Counted from the stretch's first letter, positions 1 through 6,132 are shown. The stretch is DNA of 11,997 bases from DASRPD01 sp035646535 (GCA_035646535.1 DASRPD010000004.1:1-11997), one strand, 5' to 3'. Translations and numbers: made by a program. The notes: generated by a model from the letters alone, not told the origin.

Positions 1-159
1 GTAAAAGCCCGAGCCCTTGAGGACGATTCCGACCGAACCGAGGACCTTCGAGAGCTTCCCGCCGCATCCGCGATGGCGTTTCAACGGCTCTTCCGAGAAC
101 GGCTGGAACACGTCGAAGTGCTCGTCGCACTTGCTGCACGCATACTCGTAGGTCGGCAT
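1..159 (-). CDS. FmdB-family zinc-ribbon protein, Rv0991c/Ruc-like (partial, C-terminus outside window)
   Basis: The first 53 residues, starting MPTYEYACSKC, show the family N-terminus and end in the conserved block SVGIVLKGSGFY just before the window edge. The expected zinc site has C8-x-x-C11 as the first pair. The second pair is H29-x-x-C32 where most relatives have CxxC, so the knuckle would be Cys3His. The ATG at 159-157 has a GGAG Shine-Dalgarno at 168-165 with a 5-nt gap. The M. tuberculosis member Rv0991c (Ruc) is a redox-activated chaperone co-regulated with hsp60/hsp70; that is family knowledge. Here a CIRCE-like operator lies 32 bp upstream, which supports the same heat-shock role by inference. 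The disordered tail expected after the zinc ribbon is not visible. Family assignment is strong; the chaperone function is inferred. Confidence 0.88.
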   Translation of the reverse strand, partial: MPTYEYACSKCDEHFDVFQPFSEEPLKRHRGCGGKLSKVLGSVGIVLKGSGFY

Positions 160-191
160 CGGAGCTCCGGTCGTGCGTCGGTGGTGGCCAC

Positions 192-224
192 CCTCTGGCA
201 CTCACCGCGGGCGAGTGCCAGAGG
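192..224 (-). promoter_or_regulatory. CIRCE-like HrcA operator
   Basis: Arms CCTCTGGCACTC (192-203) and GAGTGCCAGAGG (213-224) are perfectly complementary over 12 bp and separated by exactly 9 nt. The classical CIRCE is TTAGCACTC-N9-GAGTGCTAA, so the core GCACTC-N9-GAGTGC is identical and the outer bases differ symmetrically. It lies between the divergent zinc-ribbon gene (start at 159) and plsY (start near 290). The spacing to the zinc-ribbon start is the more typical, and a TATCCT box on the minus strand (227-222) would place the transcription start inside the operator. HrcA would repress transcription here until heat or unfolded protein titrates GroEL. HrcA itself is not in the window. Confidence 0.82.
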
Positions 225-248
225 ATATCGCGTCGCCCTCTCTGTCGA
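222..248 (-). promoter_or_regulatory. candidate promoter of the zinc-ribbon gene
   Basis: Read on the minus strand, TCGACA (248-243, five of six matches to TTGACA) and TATCCT (227-222, TANNNT type) are 15 bp apart. That is shorter than the ideal 17. The -10 overlaps the outer arm of the CIRCE-like repeat, as expected for direct repression by HrcA. Confidence 0.4.
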
Positions 249-289
249 CGCCGCGGCCGGGGCCCGCAATCGCGCCAAGATTGGGCCGC

Positions 290-904
290 ATGCTCGCCGT
301 CGCGCTGTTGCCGATCTCGCTCCTGGTGGTCCCTGCCTACCTCCTCGGCACGTTTCCGAGCGCCATCCTCGTCGCGCGCGCCGGCGGCCATGACGTGCTG
401 GCGGAGGGTTCCCGAAACCCTGGGGCGTCGAACGTCACCCGGCTGCTGGGCTGGAAAGCCGGCATCCTGGTCCTCGTCGCCGATGTCGCCAAGGGGACGA
501 TCGCCGCCGGGATCGGTCTCGCGGCGGCGGGCCCGGTGGGCGCGTTGGCGCTCGGGCTCGCGGCCGTCGCCGGCCATGTCTTCCCCATGACGCGGCGCTT
601 CAAGGGGGGCAAGGGCGTCGCGACGGCGAGCGGAGCGCTCGTCGTGTTGTTCCCATGGATCGTCGCCGGGCTGGCGATCGTCTGGTTCCTGGTCGCTCGC
701 GTGCTGCACCGCGCGTCGATCGCTTCGCTGCTGTGCACCGTGGCGTTCCCCATCCTGGCCTGGCTCACCGGTCACGGCCGGACCGAGGTGGTCGTGGTGG
801 CGGTGCTCGCGATCGTGATCGTGGCCCGGCACGGTGCGAACCTGCGCCGGCTCGCGCGCGGTGATGAGCCCACGCTCCCGCCCGGCGAGCGCGACGCGAC
901 GTAG
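290..904 (+). CDS. plsY: glycerol-3-phosphate acyltransferase PlsY
   Basis: This integral membrane enzyme transfers an acyl group from acyl-phosphate to sn-glycerol 3-phosphate, giving lysophosphatidic acid, the first step of phospholipid synthesis. The three family motifs are in order: GSRNPGASNVTRLLG (40-54), GHVFPMTRRFKGGKGVAT (95-112) with the glycine-rich phosphate loop, and RHGANLRRLARGDE near 180-193. Several hydrophobic helices lie between them. From the ATG at 290 the product is 204 aa, normal for the family, and starts directly with the first membrane helix. The frame is open further upstream through the CIRCE region, but those residues are hydrophilic and not family-like, so I reject the longer start. 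No clear Shine-Dalgarno is visible. Two hairpins follow the stop, so it is probably not co-transcribed with galU. Confidence 0.93.
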   Translation: MLAVALLPISLLVVPAYLLGTFPSAILVARAGGHDVLAEGSRNPGASNVTRLLGWKAGILVLVADVAKGTIAAGIGLAAAGPVGALALGLAAVAGHVFPMTRRFKGGKGVATASGALVVLFPWIVAGLAIVWFLVARVLHRASIASLLCTVAFPILAWLTGHGRTEVVVVAVLAIVIVARHGANLRRLARGDEPTLPPGERDAT

Positions 905-906
905 CC

Positions 907-950
907 CCGCCGGGTTGTGCCCGGGCGGTGGACCCCGACCGCCGGGGGTC
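907..950 (+). terminator. tandem GC-rich hairpins after plsY
   Basis: CCGCCGGG (907-914) pairs with CCC-(G)-GGCGG (920-928) around loop TTGTG, with one bulged G. It is followed by GACCCC (931-936) pairing with GGGGTC (945-950) around an 8-nt loop. Neither has a U-tract, which is usual for intrinsic terminators in high-GC actinobacteria. The pair begins directly after the plsY stop and ends before the galU promoter. Confidence 0.5.
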
Positions 951-959
951 AAGGCGGCG

Positions 960-988
960 CTGACGGGCGCCGACACAGCCTCTAGGTT
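960..988 (+). promoter_or_regulatory. candidate galU promoter
   Basis: CTGACG (960-965) resembles TTGACA, and TAGGTT (983-988) fits TANNNT. The spacer is exactly 17 bp. The predicted start near 995 would give a leader of about 25 nt that includes a CGGAG ribosome-binding sequence shortly before the ATG at 1021. Confidence 0.5.
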
Positions 989-1020
989 GCACGTCGGATG
1001 AGCAGAGGTTCGGAGTACCC

Positions 1021-1911
1021 ATGAGCAGGACCCAGAAGGTGCGCAAGGCCGTCATTCCCGCTGCGGGGCTCGGCACCCGTTTCCTCCCGGCCACGAAGAG
1101 CCTGCCGAAGGAGATGTTGCCGGTCGTCGACAAACCCTCGATCCAGTACGTCGTCGAGGAGGCCGTGCGGGCGGGGCTCACTGACATCCTCGTGATCACC
1201 GGTCGCGGCAAACGCGCGATTGAAGACCACTTCGACCGCGCCTTCGAGCTCGAGTTCTACCTGGAACGCAAGGGTAAGCACGAGCTGCTGAAGGAGGTCC
1301 AGGAGACGTCCGAGCTGGGGAACATCCACTTCATCCGCCAGCGTGATCCGCACGGGCTCGGCCACGCGGTGTCGGTGGCGCGCGACCACGTGGGTGACGA
1401 ACCGTTCGCGGTGCTGCTCGGTGACGACATCATGGTGGACGACTCGCAGCTGCTCCGCTCGATGCTCGACGTGAACGAGCGCTACGGCCGATCGGTGATC
1501 GCCCTCAAGGAGTTTCCGCCCGATCGGATCTCGTCGTACGGCTGCGTCAGCTCGAGCGCCTTCGACGAGGGTCTCGTCGAGGTGCACTCCATCGTCGAGA
1601 AGCCGGAGCCGCAGGACGCGCCGTCGAACCTCGCGGTCATGGGCCGGTACGTGTTCACCCCCGAGATCTTCGAAGCGCTCAGCCGCATCGAGCCGGGCGC
1701 CGGCGGCGAGCTCCAGCTCACCGACGCGATCGGCTTGTTGCTCGAGACCCAGAGCGTCTACGGCCGGGTGTTCGAGCACGGTCGGTACGACATCGGCCAG
1801 AAGCTGGACTTTCTCTACGCGAACATCGAGCTCGCCCTCGATCGGCCCGACATCGGCCCGGATCTCGCGCGCTACCTCGTCGATCTCGTCCACCGACGGA
1901 ACCTCGGTTGA
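1021..1911 (+). CDS. galU: UTP-glucose-1-phosphate uridylyltransferase
   Basis: GalU makes UDP-glucose from UTP and glucose 1-phosphate, feeding cell-wall glycans, glycolipids and trehalose. The 296-aa product is full length. The nucleotidyltransferase signature AAGLGTRFLPATKSLPKEM begins at residue 14 and holds the GxGTR nucleotide loop. Then come RQRDPHGLGHAV (107-118), LLGDDIMVDD (132-141, metal and sugar site), VEKP (192-195), GRYVFTP (208-214), GGELQLTDAI (228-237) and YDIGQKLDFL (256-265). All are in family order with no missing key block. The start follows CGGAG at a short distance. The moeA-like gene begins 25 bp after the stop with no hairpin between, so the two are probably one transcript. 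galU next to a moeA paralogue is also the mycobacterial arrangement. Confidence 0.97.
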   Translation: MSRTQKVRKAVIPAAGLGTRFLPATKSLPKEMLPVVDKPSIQYVVEEAVRAGLTDILVITGRGKRAIEDHFDRAFELEFYLERKGKHELLKEVQETSELGNIHFIRQRDPHGLGHAVSVARDHVGDEPFAVLLGDDIMVDDSQLLRSMLDVNERYGRSVIALKEFPPDRISSYGCVSSSAFDEGLVEVHSIVEKPEPQDAPSNLAVMGRYVFTPEIFEALSRIEPGAGGELQLTDAIGLLLETQSVYGRVFEHGRYDIGQKLDFLYANIELALDRPDIGPDLARYLVDLVHRRNLG

Positions 1912-1936
1912 CCTACCGTCGACTGGGCGTGCGGTC

Positions 1937-3190
1937 GTGACGCTGCGGCCCGTCGGTGAGGTGCAAGCCGAAGTTCTCGACGCGGTGTCGCGCCTGAACA
2001 CCGAGCGCCGACCGTTGGCCGATGTGGCCGGTGCGGTGCTGGCCGAGTCCGTCGTTGCGAGCGACGACGTGCCACCGTTCGCGAACACCGCCATGGACGG
2101 CTACGCGGTGCGGGCGCAGGACACGGCCTCGGCGACCGAGCAGACGCCGACCCGGCTCGACGTCGTCGGGGAGCTGCCCGCAGGTCGTGCCCCGACCGTT
2201 GCTGTCGGCCCGGGAGAAGCGATTCGGATCATGACCGGCGCGCCCATGCCCCCCGGCGCGGATGCGATCGTGATGGTGGAACGTACCGAACGCGCCGGCG
2301 CGGACGGTGTCGCGGTGCGCGCACCCGCGCGGACACGCGATCACATCCGAGACGCCGGTGGCGACGTTCGCGCCGGTGATCGTGTCTTCGAGCCCGAGAC
2401 CGTCCTCGGCCCCGCGCACATCGGCGTCCTCGCGACCCTGGGGATCAGCGAGGTCTCGGTGTGGCGCCGCGCCCGTGTTGGTGTCCTGTCGACCGGCGAC
2501 GAGCTCGTGGACGGGCCTCGCCCACTCGCGCCGGGTGAGATCCGCGACTCGAACCGGCCGATGCTCCTCGCGCTCGCGGCCGAAGCGGGCTGTGAGCCCG
2601 TCGACCTCGGTGTGGCGCGTGACGACGAGGCGCTGATCGTCTCCCGTCTGCAGCGAGGGATCGCGACGTGTGACGCACTGCTCACGAGCGGGGGCGTCTC
2701 GGTCGGTGACTACGACTACGTGAAGGCCGCGCTCGACCGGCTCGGCGCGCTGGTCTGGTCCCAGGTGGCGATCCGACCGGCCAAGCCGCTCGCGTTCGGC
2801 GTCGTCGGCGGCACACCGGTGTTCGGCCTACCGGGCAATCCCGTGAGCTCCCTGGTGAGCTTCGAGCTCTTTGCCCGCCCGGCGTTGCTCAAGATGTCGG
2901 GTCACGCGGCGCGCCACCGCCCGATCGTCGCGGCGACCGCGGCCGAGGCGATGCCCCGCCGACGCGACGGAAAGCTGCATCTCGACCGGGTCCACGTGCA
3001 CCTCGACGCCGCCGGGGGCTACCGGGCGACGCGGGCCGGCGCTCAGGCGAGCAACGCGCTGTCCACGATGGCTACCGCCGACGGGCTCGCGCTCCTCGCC
3101 GACGGAGATGGGATCGACGCGGGCGACACGGTGCGGGTGATGCTCCTGCGTCCCGTCGCACCGGTCGCCACGGCGGTTTCCTCCAGCTGA
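1937..3190 (+). CDS. MoeA-family molybdopterin molybdenumtransferase / gephyrin-like Glp
   Basis: MoeA inserts molybdate into adenylated molybdopterin. The 417-aa protein has all family blocks: PPFANTAMDGYAVRA (46-60), GEAIRIMTGAPMPPGADAIV (93-112), VGVLSTGDEL (181-190), GEIRDSNRPML (200-210), LLTSGGVSVGDYDYVK (248-263), AIRPAKPLAFG (278-288) and GLPGNPVSS (297-305), then the C-terminal beta domain (about 325-405). The acidic residues in MDGYA, STGDEL and SVGDYD are present, so enzymatic competence is plausible. The start is GTG at 1937 with a poor Shine-Dalgarno; it gives the usual N-terminus and no better in-frame start lies nearby. In mycobacteria and corynebacteria the MoeA paralogue behind galU is Glp, a gephyrin-like divisome protein that binds the membrane protein GlpR; a GlpR-like gene follows at about 5617. 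With moaA and moaC also adjacent, a Moco role, a divisome role, or both are possible. Confidence 0.93.
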   Translation: MTLRPVGEVQAEVLDAVSRLNTERRPLADVAGAVLAESVVASDDVPPFANTAMDGYAVRAQDTASATEQTPTRLDVVGELPAGRAPTVAVGPGEAIRIMTGAPMPPGADAIVMVERTERAGADGVAVRAPARTRDHIRDAGGDVRAGDRVFEPETVLGPAHIGVLATLGISEVSVWRRARVGVLSTGDELVDGPRPLAPGEIRDSNRPMLLALAAEAGCEPVDLGVARDDEALIVSRLQRGIATCDALLTSGGVSVGDYDYVKAALDRLGALVWSQVAIRPAKPLAFGVVGGTPVFGLPGNPVSSLVSFELFARPALLKMSGHAARHRPIVAATAAEAMPRRRDGKLHLDRVHVHLDAAGGYRATRAGAQASNALSTMATADGLALLADGDGIDAGDTVRVMLLRPVAPVATAVSSS

Positions 3191-3208
3191 CCCGAGATGG
3201 AATACGGA

Positions 3209-3241
3209 CTTCCGGGGGCACCCCCAAGTGGCCCCCGGAAG
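3209..3241. terminator. bidirectional terminator between convergent genes
   Basis: CTTCCGGGGGC (3209-3219) and GCCCCCGGAAG (3231-3241) form a perfect 11-bp stem with an 11-nt loop, 18 nt after the moeA-like stop. The small secreted protein ends about 40 bp away on the opposite strand. There is no U-tract on either side. The position between two converging genes makes a shared terminator the simplest reading. Confidence 0.72.
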
Positions 3242-3283
3242 CCCGAGCCTCCCGCGCGAACTGGTGGTTGACGTGACGAGCCG

Positions 3284-3514
3284 CTACTCGGTGACCGTGC
3301 AGGTCTCGTCGGGCGCCGTATCCGGGGTCGTGGTGCCCCGTTCGGTCCGGGCCGCGGAGATGGTGACGTCGCCGTGGGTCTCGGCCGCGGTCGAACACGT
3401 CACGTAGGCACCGGTGGTGGAGTTGGTGGTCACAGCCGCGGCGGCGGTACCGCCGATCGCGGCGACCGCCACGGCGACGCTCGCCGTCCACACTGCGATG
3501 CGACGAGACCGCAT
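3284..3514 (-). CDS. small secreted protein with N-terminal signal peptide, function unknown
   Basis: The 76-aa product begins MRSRRIAVWTASVAVAVAAI, with a basic n-region, a hydrophobic core and an Ala-rich c-region (GGTAAAA-VTT), so a signal-peptidase I cut near residue 27 is likely. The mature part of about 49 residues is rich in Thr and Ala, acidic, and has just two cysteines, C40 and C72, which could form one disulfide near the two ends. The ATG at 3514-3512 has an excellent Shine-Dalgarno, GGAGGGAA (3528-3521 on the minus strand), 6 nt away. That is the main reason for choosing this start over the long upstream extension of the frame, which lies antisense to moaA. I do not recognise the family. 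It is transcribed convergently to the moeA-like gene and divergently from moaA. Confidence 0.72.
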   Translation of the reverse strand: MRSRRIAVWTASVAVAVAAIGGTAAAAVTTNSTTGAYVTCSTAAETHGDVTISAARTERGTTTPDTAPDETCTVTE

Positions 3515-3568
3515 CCCCACTTCCCTCCGTCGATGGGTGGTGTGTGGGGCCGGTTTCGCCCTCGCTCC

Positions 3569-3634
3569 CCGCAGGCTCTCGGCGACCAACTCGGCCTGCG
3601 GATCAACGCGTCCCCGCCGGGCCTCGAGCCCGGC
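3569..3634. other. two strong inverted repeats in the secreted-protein/moaA divergent spacer
   Basis: CCGCAGGC (3569-3576) pairs with GCCTGCGG (3594-3601) around a 17-nt loop. GCCGGGC (3616-3622) pairs with GCCCGGC (3628-3634) around a 5-nt loop. They lie in the 252-bp spacer, 55-120 bp upstream of the secreted-protein start and 130-200 bp upstream of moaA. No known Moco, c-di-AMP or other riboswitch consensus could be matched, and the second hairpin is not part of a tRNA. Function is unassigned: structured leader, operator or attenuator are all possible. Confidence 0.4.
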
Positions 3635-3754
3635 TCCACAACGAATTGAACCACCACGGGTCGGCACGGTCATGGGGCGATCGGCCCAACCGCGTCGAGG
3701 GGCCGCCCCGTCTCGGGGATCCGGGGGCGTGGGCGGAAGTCTCACGGCCGGGCG

Positions 3755-3760
3755 TACGCT
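3755..3760 (+). promoter_or_regulatory. candidate -10 box of moaA, leaderless start
   Basis: TACGCT (TANNNT) ends 6 nt before the ATG at 3767, so transcription would start at or beside the A of the start codon. No Shine-Dalgarno precedes moaA, which fits a leaderless mRNA. No convincing -35 is visible at 16-18 bp. Confidence 0.42.
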
Positions 3761-3766
3761 GGCGCG

Positions 3767-4765
3767 ATGGGTTCTCCGTCCCCGCTGGTCGATCCCTTCG
3801 ACCGCCCCGTGCGCGATCTGCGACTCTCGGTCACCGATCGGTGCAATTTTCGCTGTACCTACTGCATGCCCGAAGAGGGCCTGCGCTGGCTGCCGCGCTC
3901 CGAGGTGCTCTCGTATGAGGAGCTGGCCCGGATCGCGCGCGTCTGCGTCGAACGGTGGTCGTTCACCGGTGTCCGGATCACCGGCGGAGAACCGACCGTG
4001 AGAGCCGGACTGGCTCGGCTCTTCGAGCTCCTCGAGCCGCTCGGCGTCGACCTGGCGATGACGACGAACGGCGTACGGCTTCCTGACGTCGCCGCCGAGC
4101 TCGCCACCGCCGGATTGCGACGGGTCAACGTGTCGCTCGACAGCCTGCGCCGCGACGTCTTCACCCACCTCACCCGGCGGGACGAGCTCGACCGGGTGAT
4201 CGCGGGGATCGACGCGGCGGTCGCTGCCGGTCTCGATCCAGTGAAGGTGAATTGTGTCGTCATGCGGGGCGTCAACGACACCGAGGTCGTCGACCTCGCG
4301 GCGTTCGCTCGTGATCGTGGCGTCGGGATTCGTTTCATCGAGTTCATGCCGCTCGACGCCGACGGCGCGTGGGATCCCGATCAGGTGGTACCCGCGTCGG
4401 AGATCCTCGAGCGCATCGACGCGGTGTTCCCGCTCGAGCTCCACCACCGCCACGACGGTCATCTCGAACCCGCGGCGCGCTACCGCTACCGCGACGGCAT
4501 CGGTGATGTCGGCGTGATCCCGAGCGTGACCGAGCCCTTCTGCGGTGACTGCGATCGGGTGCGGGTGACGGCCGAGGGCAAGTTCCGCACGTGTCTCTTC
4601 GCGCTCGATGAGTTCGACCTGCGCGCGGTGATCCGGGGCGGTGCCTCTGACGACGAGCTCGCGGCGGTGATCGAAGCCGCGGTCGGGACGAAGTGGGCGG
4701 GTCATCGCATCGCCCGTGTGGACTTCGTACGTCCCGGCCGGTCGATGAGCCAGATCGGCGGATGA
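3767..4765 (+). CDS. moaA: GTP 3',8-cyclase MoaA (radical SAM)
   Basis: MoaA uses S-adenosylmethionine and two [4Fe-4S] clusters to rearrange GTP into 3',8-cyclo-7,8-dihydro-GTP, the first committed step of molybdenum-cofactor synthesis. The radical-SAM cluster motif is C26-NFR-C30-TY-C33. GGEP (73-76) lies in the SAM site. The second cluster has C259, C262 and C276 in the block beginning FCGDCDRVRVTAEGKFRTC. The essential double glycine, G331-G332, is the very C-terminus. Length (332 aa) is standard. The start at 3767 is chosen because the N-terminal block DPFDRPVRDLRLSVTDRCNF follows directly and a -10 box lies immediately upstream. moaC follows after 90 bp that contain a hairpin, so the two genes may have separate promoters. 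Confidence 0.97.
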   Translation: MGSPSPLVDPFDRPVRDLRLSVTDRCNFRCTYCMPEEGLRWLPRSEVLSYEELARIARVCVERWSFTGVRITGGEPTVRAGLARLFELLEPLGVDLAMTTNGVRLPDVAAELATAGLRRVNVSLDSLRRDVFTHLTRRDELDRVIAGIDAAVAAGLDPVKVNCVVMRGVNDTEVVDLAAFARDRGVGIRFIEFMPLDADGAWDPDQVVPASEILERIDAVFPLELHHRHDGHLEPAARYRYRDGIGDVGVIPSVTEPFCGDCDRVRVTAEGKFRTCLFALDEFDLRAVIRGGASDDELAAVIEAAVGTKWAGHRIARVDFVRPGRSMSQIGG

Positions 4766-4778
4766 CGCCCCGCCCGTC

Positions 4779-4815
4779 CCCGACCCGGACCGACTCGGCC
4801 GGGACCGGCGTCGGG
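4779..4815 (+). terminator. nested GC hairpin between moaA and moaC
   Basis: The outer arms are CCCGAC (4779-4784) and GTCGGG (4810-4815). Inside, CCCGG (4784-4788) pairs with CCGGG (4799-4803). There is no U-tract. It may terminate or attenuate moaA transcription before the separate moaC start. Confidence 0.38.
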
Positions 4816-4841
4816 CCCCTCTGACCTGCCGGTTCGCTGCC

Positions 4842-4847
4842 TAGACT
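4842..4847 (+). promoter_or_regulatory. candidate -10 box of moaC
   Basis: TAGACT (TANNNT) lies 8 nt before the moaC ATG at 4856, with CTGACC (4821-4826) 15 bp upstream as a weak -35. The sequence between -10 and ATG is pyrimidine-rich and has no Shine-Dalgarno, so a leaderless or near-leaderless transcript is likely. Confidence 0.42.
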
Positions 4848-4855
4848 CTCTCCTC

Positions 4856-5365
4856 ATGTCTGCCGAGTTCACCCACCTCGACCCTCTGGGGCGTGCCCGC
4901 ATGGTCGACGTCACCGCCAAGGACGCCACCCACCGCCGAGCGGTTGCCCGATGCCGGGTGCACATGGCGTCGGAGACGGCCTCGAAGATCGCTGCGGGCG
5001 CGATCGGCAAGGGCGACGTGCTCGCCGTGTCTCGGGTTGCCGCTATCCAGGCGGCCAAACAGACCCCCCACCTCTTGCCCCTGTGTCATCCATTGCTGGT
5101 CGGTTCTGTGCTCGTGAACTTTCGGATCGAGGATCGCTACGTGGAGGTCGAGGCCCAGGTCGACACCGTCGACCGGACCGGTGTCGAGATGGAGGCGATG
5201 ACCGCGTGCGCGGTGGCCTCCCTCACGATGTACGACATGTGCAAGTCGATCGACCGCAGCATGACGATCGGCGATCTGGCCCTGTGGGAGAAGACCGGCG
5301 GTCGCTCCGGCGTCTGGCGACGTACGGCCGACACCGACACCGTCGCCGACGACTTCGACCTCTGA
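4856..5365 (+). CDS. moaC: cyclic pyranopterin monophosphate synthase MoaC
   Basis: MoaC converts the MoaA product into cyclic pyranopterin monophosphate (cPMP), completing the first stage of Moco synthesis with MoaA. The 169-aa product is full length and carries the signatures LLPLCHPL (73-80), GVEMEAMTACAVASLTMYDM (109-128) and KTGGRSG (146-152). Residues K52, H78, D127, K130 and K146 match the positions of the essential Lys/His/Asp set in E. coli MoaC. The N-terminal block HLDPLGRARMVDVTAKDATHRRA is typical, supporting the ATG at 4856. It lies 90 bp behind moaA on the same strand and about 250 bp ahead of the GlpR-like gene. No MoaD, MoaE, MoaB or MogA gene is in the window. Confidence 0.97.
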   Translation: MSAEFTHLDPLGRARMVDVTAKDATHRRAVARCRVHMASETASKIAAGAIGKGDVLAVSRVAAIQAAKQTPHLLPLCHPLLVGSVLVNFRIEDRYVEVEAQVDTVDRTGVEMEAMTACAVASLTMYDMCKSIDRSMTIGDLALWEKTGGRSGVWRRTADTDTVADDFDL

Positions 5366-5616
5366 GCGCAGCGGTCTCGTCACGCGCCGTGTGATTGCCC
5401 GAGCATTGGACCCGGGTGCTGAAAAAGGGTGACGCCGTTCGCGATCTCTGTGTTGTCAAGGATCCGAACGGTTTCCGAACCGATTGCGAGCTTTTCTCGC
5501 GCCGCTCCGGTTTGACTGGTCTGTCGGAGCGCGCTTGGCTGTTGGGGACGTCGGGCATCCCCCGCTTGATGGACACACTTTGTTAGCTTCCGCGACACGA
5601 AAGGGCGTCGAGGAGC

Positions 5617-6132
5617 TTGGCCATTCCTGTACTCGTGATACTTGGGCTGTTGTGGGCGGCGGTGCTCGTACCGCCGCTGTTCAGAGCTCGCTCCGAACGT
5701 CGCGGCGGGAGCACCATCGGCGACTTCAGCCAGAGCCTCGGCGTCATCGGCCGCACCGGCGGCTACTCGGCGTCCCGCGCGGTGCCCCCCATCCGGCTTT
5801 CCGGAGTGGCCCGACGGCGAACACCGGTCGGCACGGTCGCTCCCGGGCGGGGGCCGACGCTTGCCGGGCCGCCCGTCATGAAACCTGCCCAGCGCCGTCG
5901 GCGTGACGTGCTCCTCACGCTCGGTGTCGTCGTCGTCGTGACGTTGTTGGCCGGCCTCCTGACGGGGTCGATGGCGGTCTGGGTCGCGCAGGTCGCGGCC
6001 GACCTCTTGCTCGTCGCCTACGTCGCGCTGTTGGTGCGCATGCGGACGCTCGCCTCCGAGCAGAGCGCCAAGGTGCGCTACCTCCCGAGCCAGACGCCCC
6101 AGCTCGCACTGCGTCGCACGGTCTCCTCGTAA
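5617..6132 (+). CDS. GlpR-like membrane protein (receptor of gephyrin-like Glp)
   Basis: The product of about 171 aa has a first membrane segment at once (residues 2-22, with LLWAAVLVPPLFRARSERR leading into a basic stop-transfer). A cytoplasmic linker of about 75 residues rich in Arg, Gly and Pro follows. Then comes RRRRD and two closely spaced hydrophobic segments (about 98-117 and 121-142), ending in a 30-residue polar tail. This layout and the LW-VLVP-RAR signature match GlpR of corynebacteria and mycobacteria, which binds Glp at the divisome. The position downstream of galU and a moeA paralogue matches too. The start is uncertain: TTG at 5617 is the first possible start after an in-frame stop at 5584, but AGGAG (5611-5615) sits only 1 nt before it, and GTG at 5635 would be 19 nt away. 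It is shorter than many mycobacterial members. Confidence 0.68.
   Translation: MAIPVLVILGLLWAAVLVPPLFRARSERRGGSTIGDFSQSLGVIGRTGGYSASRAVPPIRLSGVARRRTPVGTVAPGRGPTLAGPPVMKPAQRRRRDVLLTLGVVVVVTLLAGLLTGSMAVWVAQVAADLLLVAYVALLVRMRTLASEQSAKVRYLPSQTPQLALRRTVSS

Noticed and set aside
173..289. Longer N-terminus for PlsY
   Set aside because: It would translate through the CIRCE-like operator and adds about 39 hydrophilic residues ahead of the first membrane helix, which the family lacks.
3616..3634. T-arm-like hairpin suggesting a tRNA gene in the moaA spacer
   Set aside because: The loop is only 5 nt in the best pairing, no acceptor, D or anticodon stems can be found at the right distances, and the T-loop consensus is broken.
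3515..3766. Riboswitch (Moco or ydaO/c-di-AMP type) upstream of moaA or the secreted protein
   Set aside because: GGGGAC-type fragments occur, but the other conserved segments of these riboswitches are absent on both strands.
3515..4705. Long minus-strand open frame continuing upstream of the small secreted protein, antisense to moaA
   Set aside because: moaA is a certain gene on the other strand. The frame is open because of high GC, and the strong ribosome-binding site at 3521-3528 marks the true start of the short protein.
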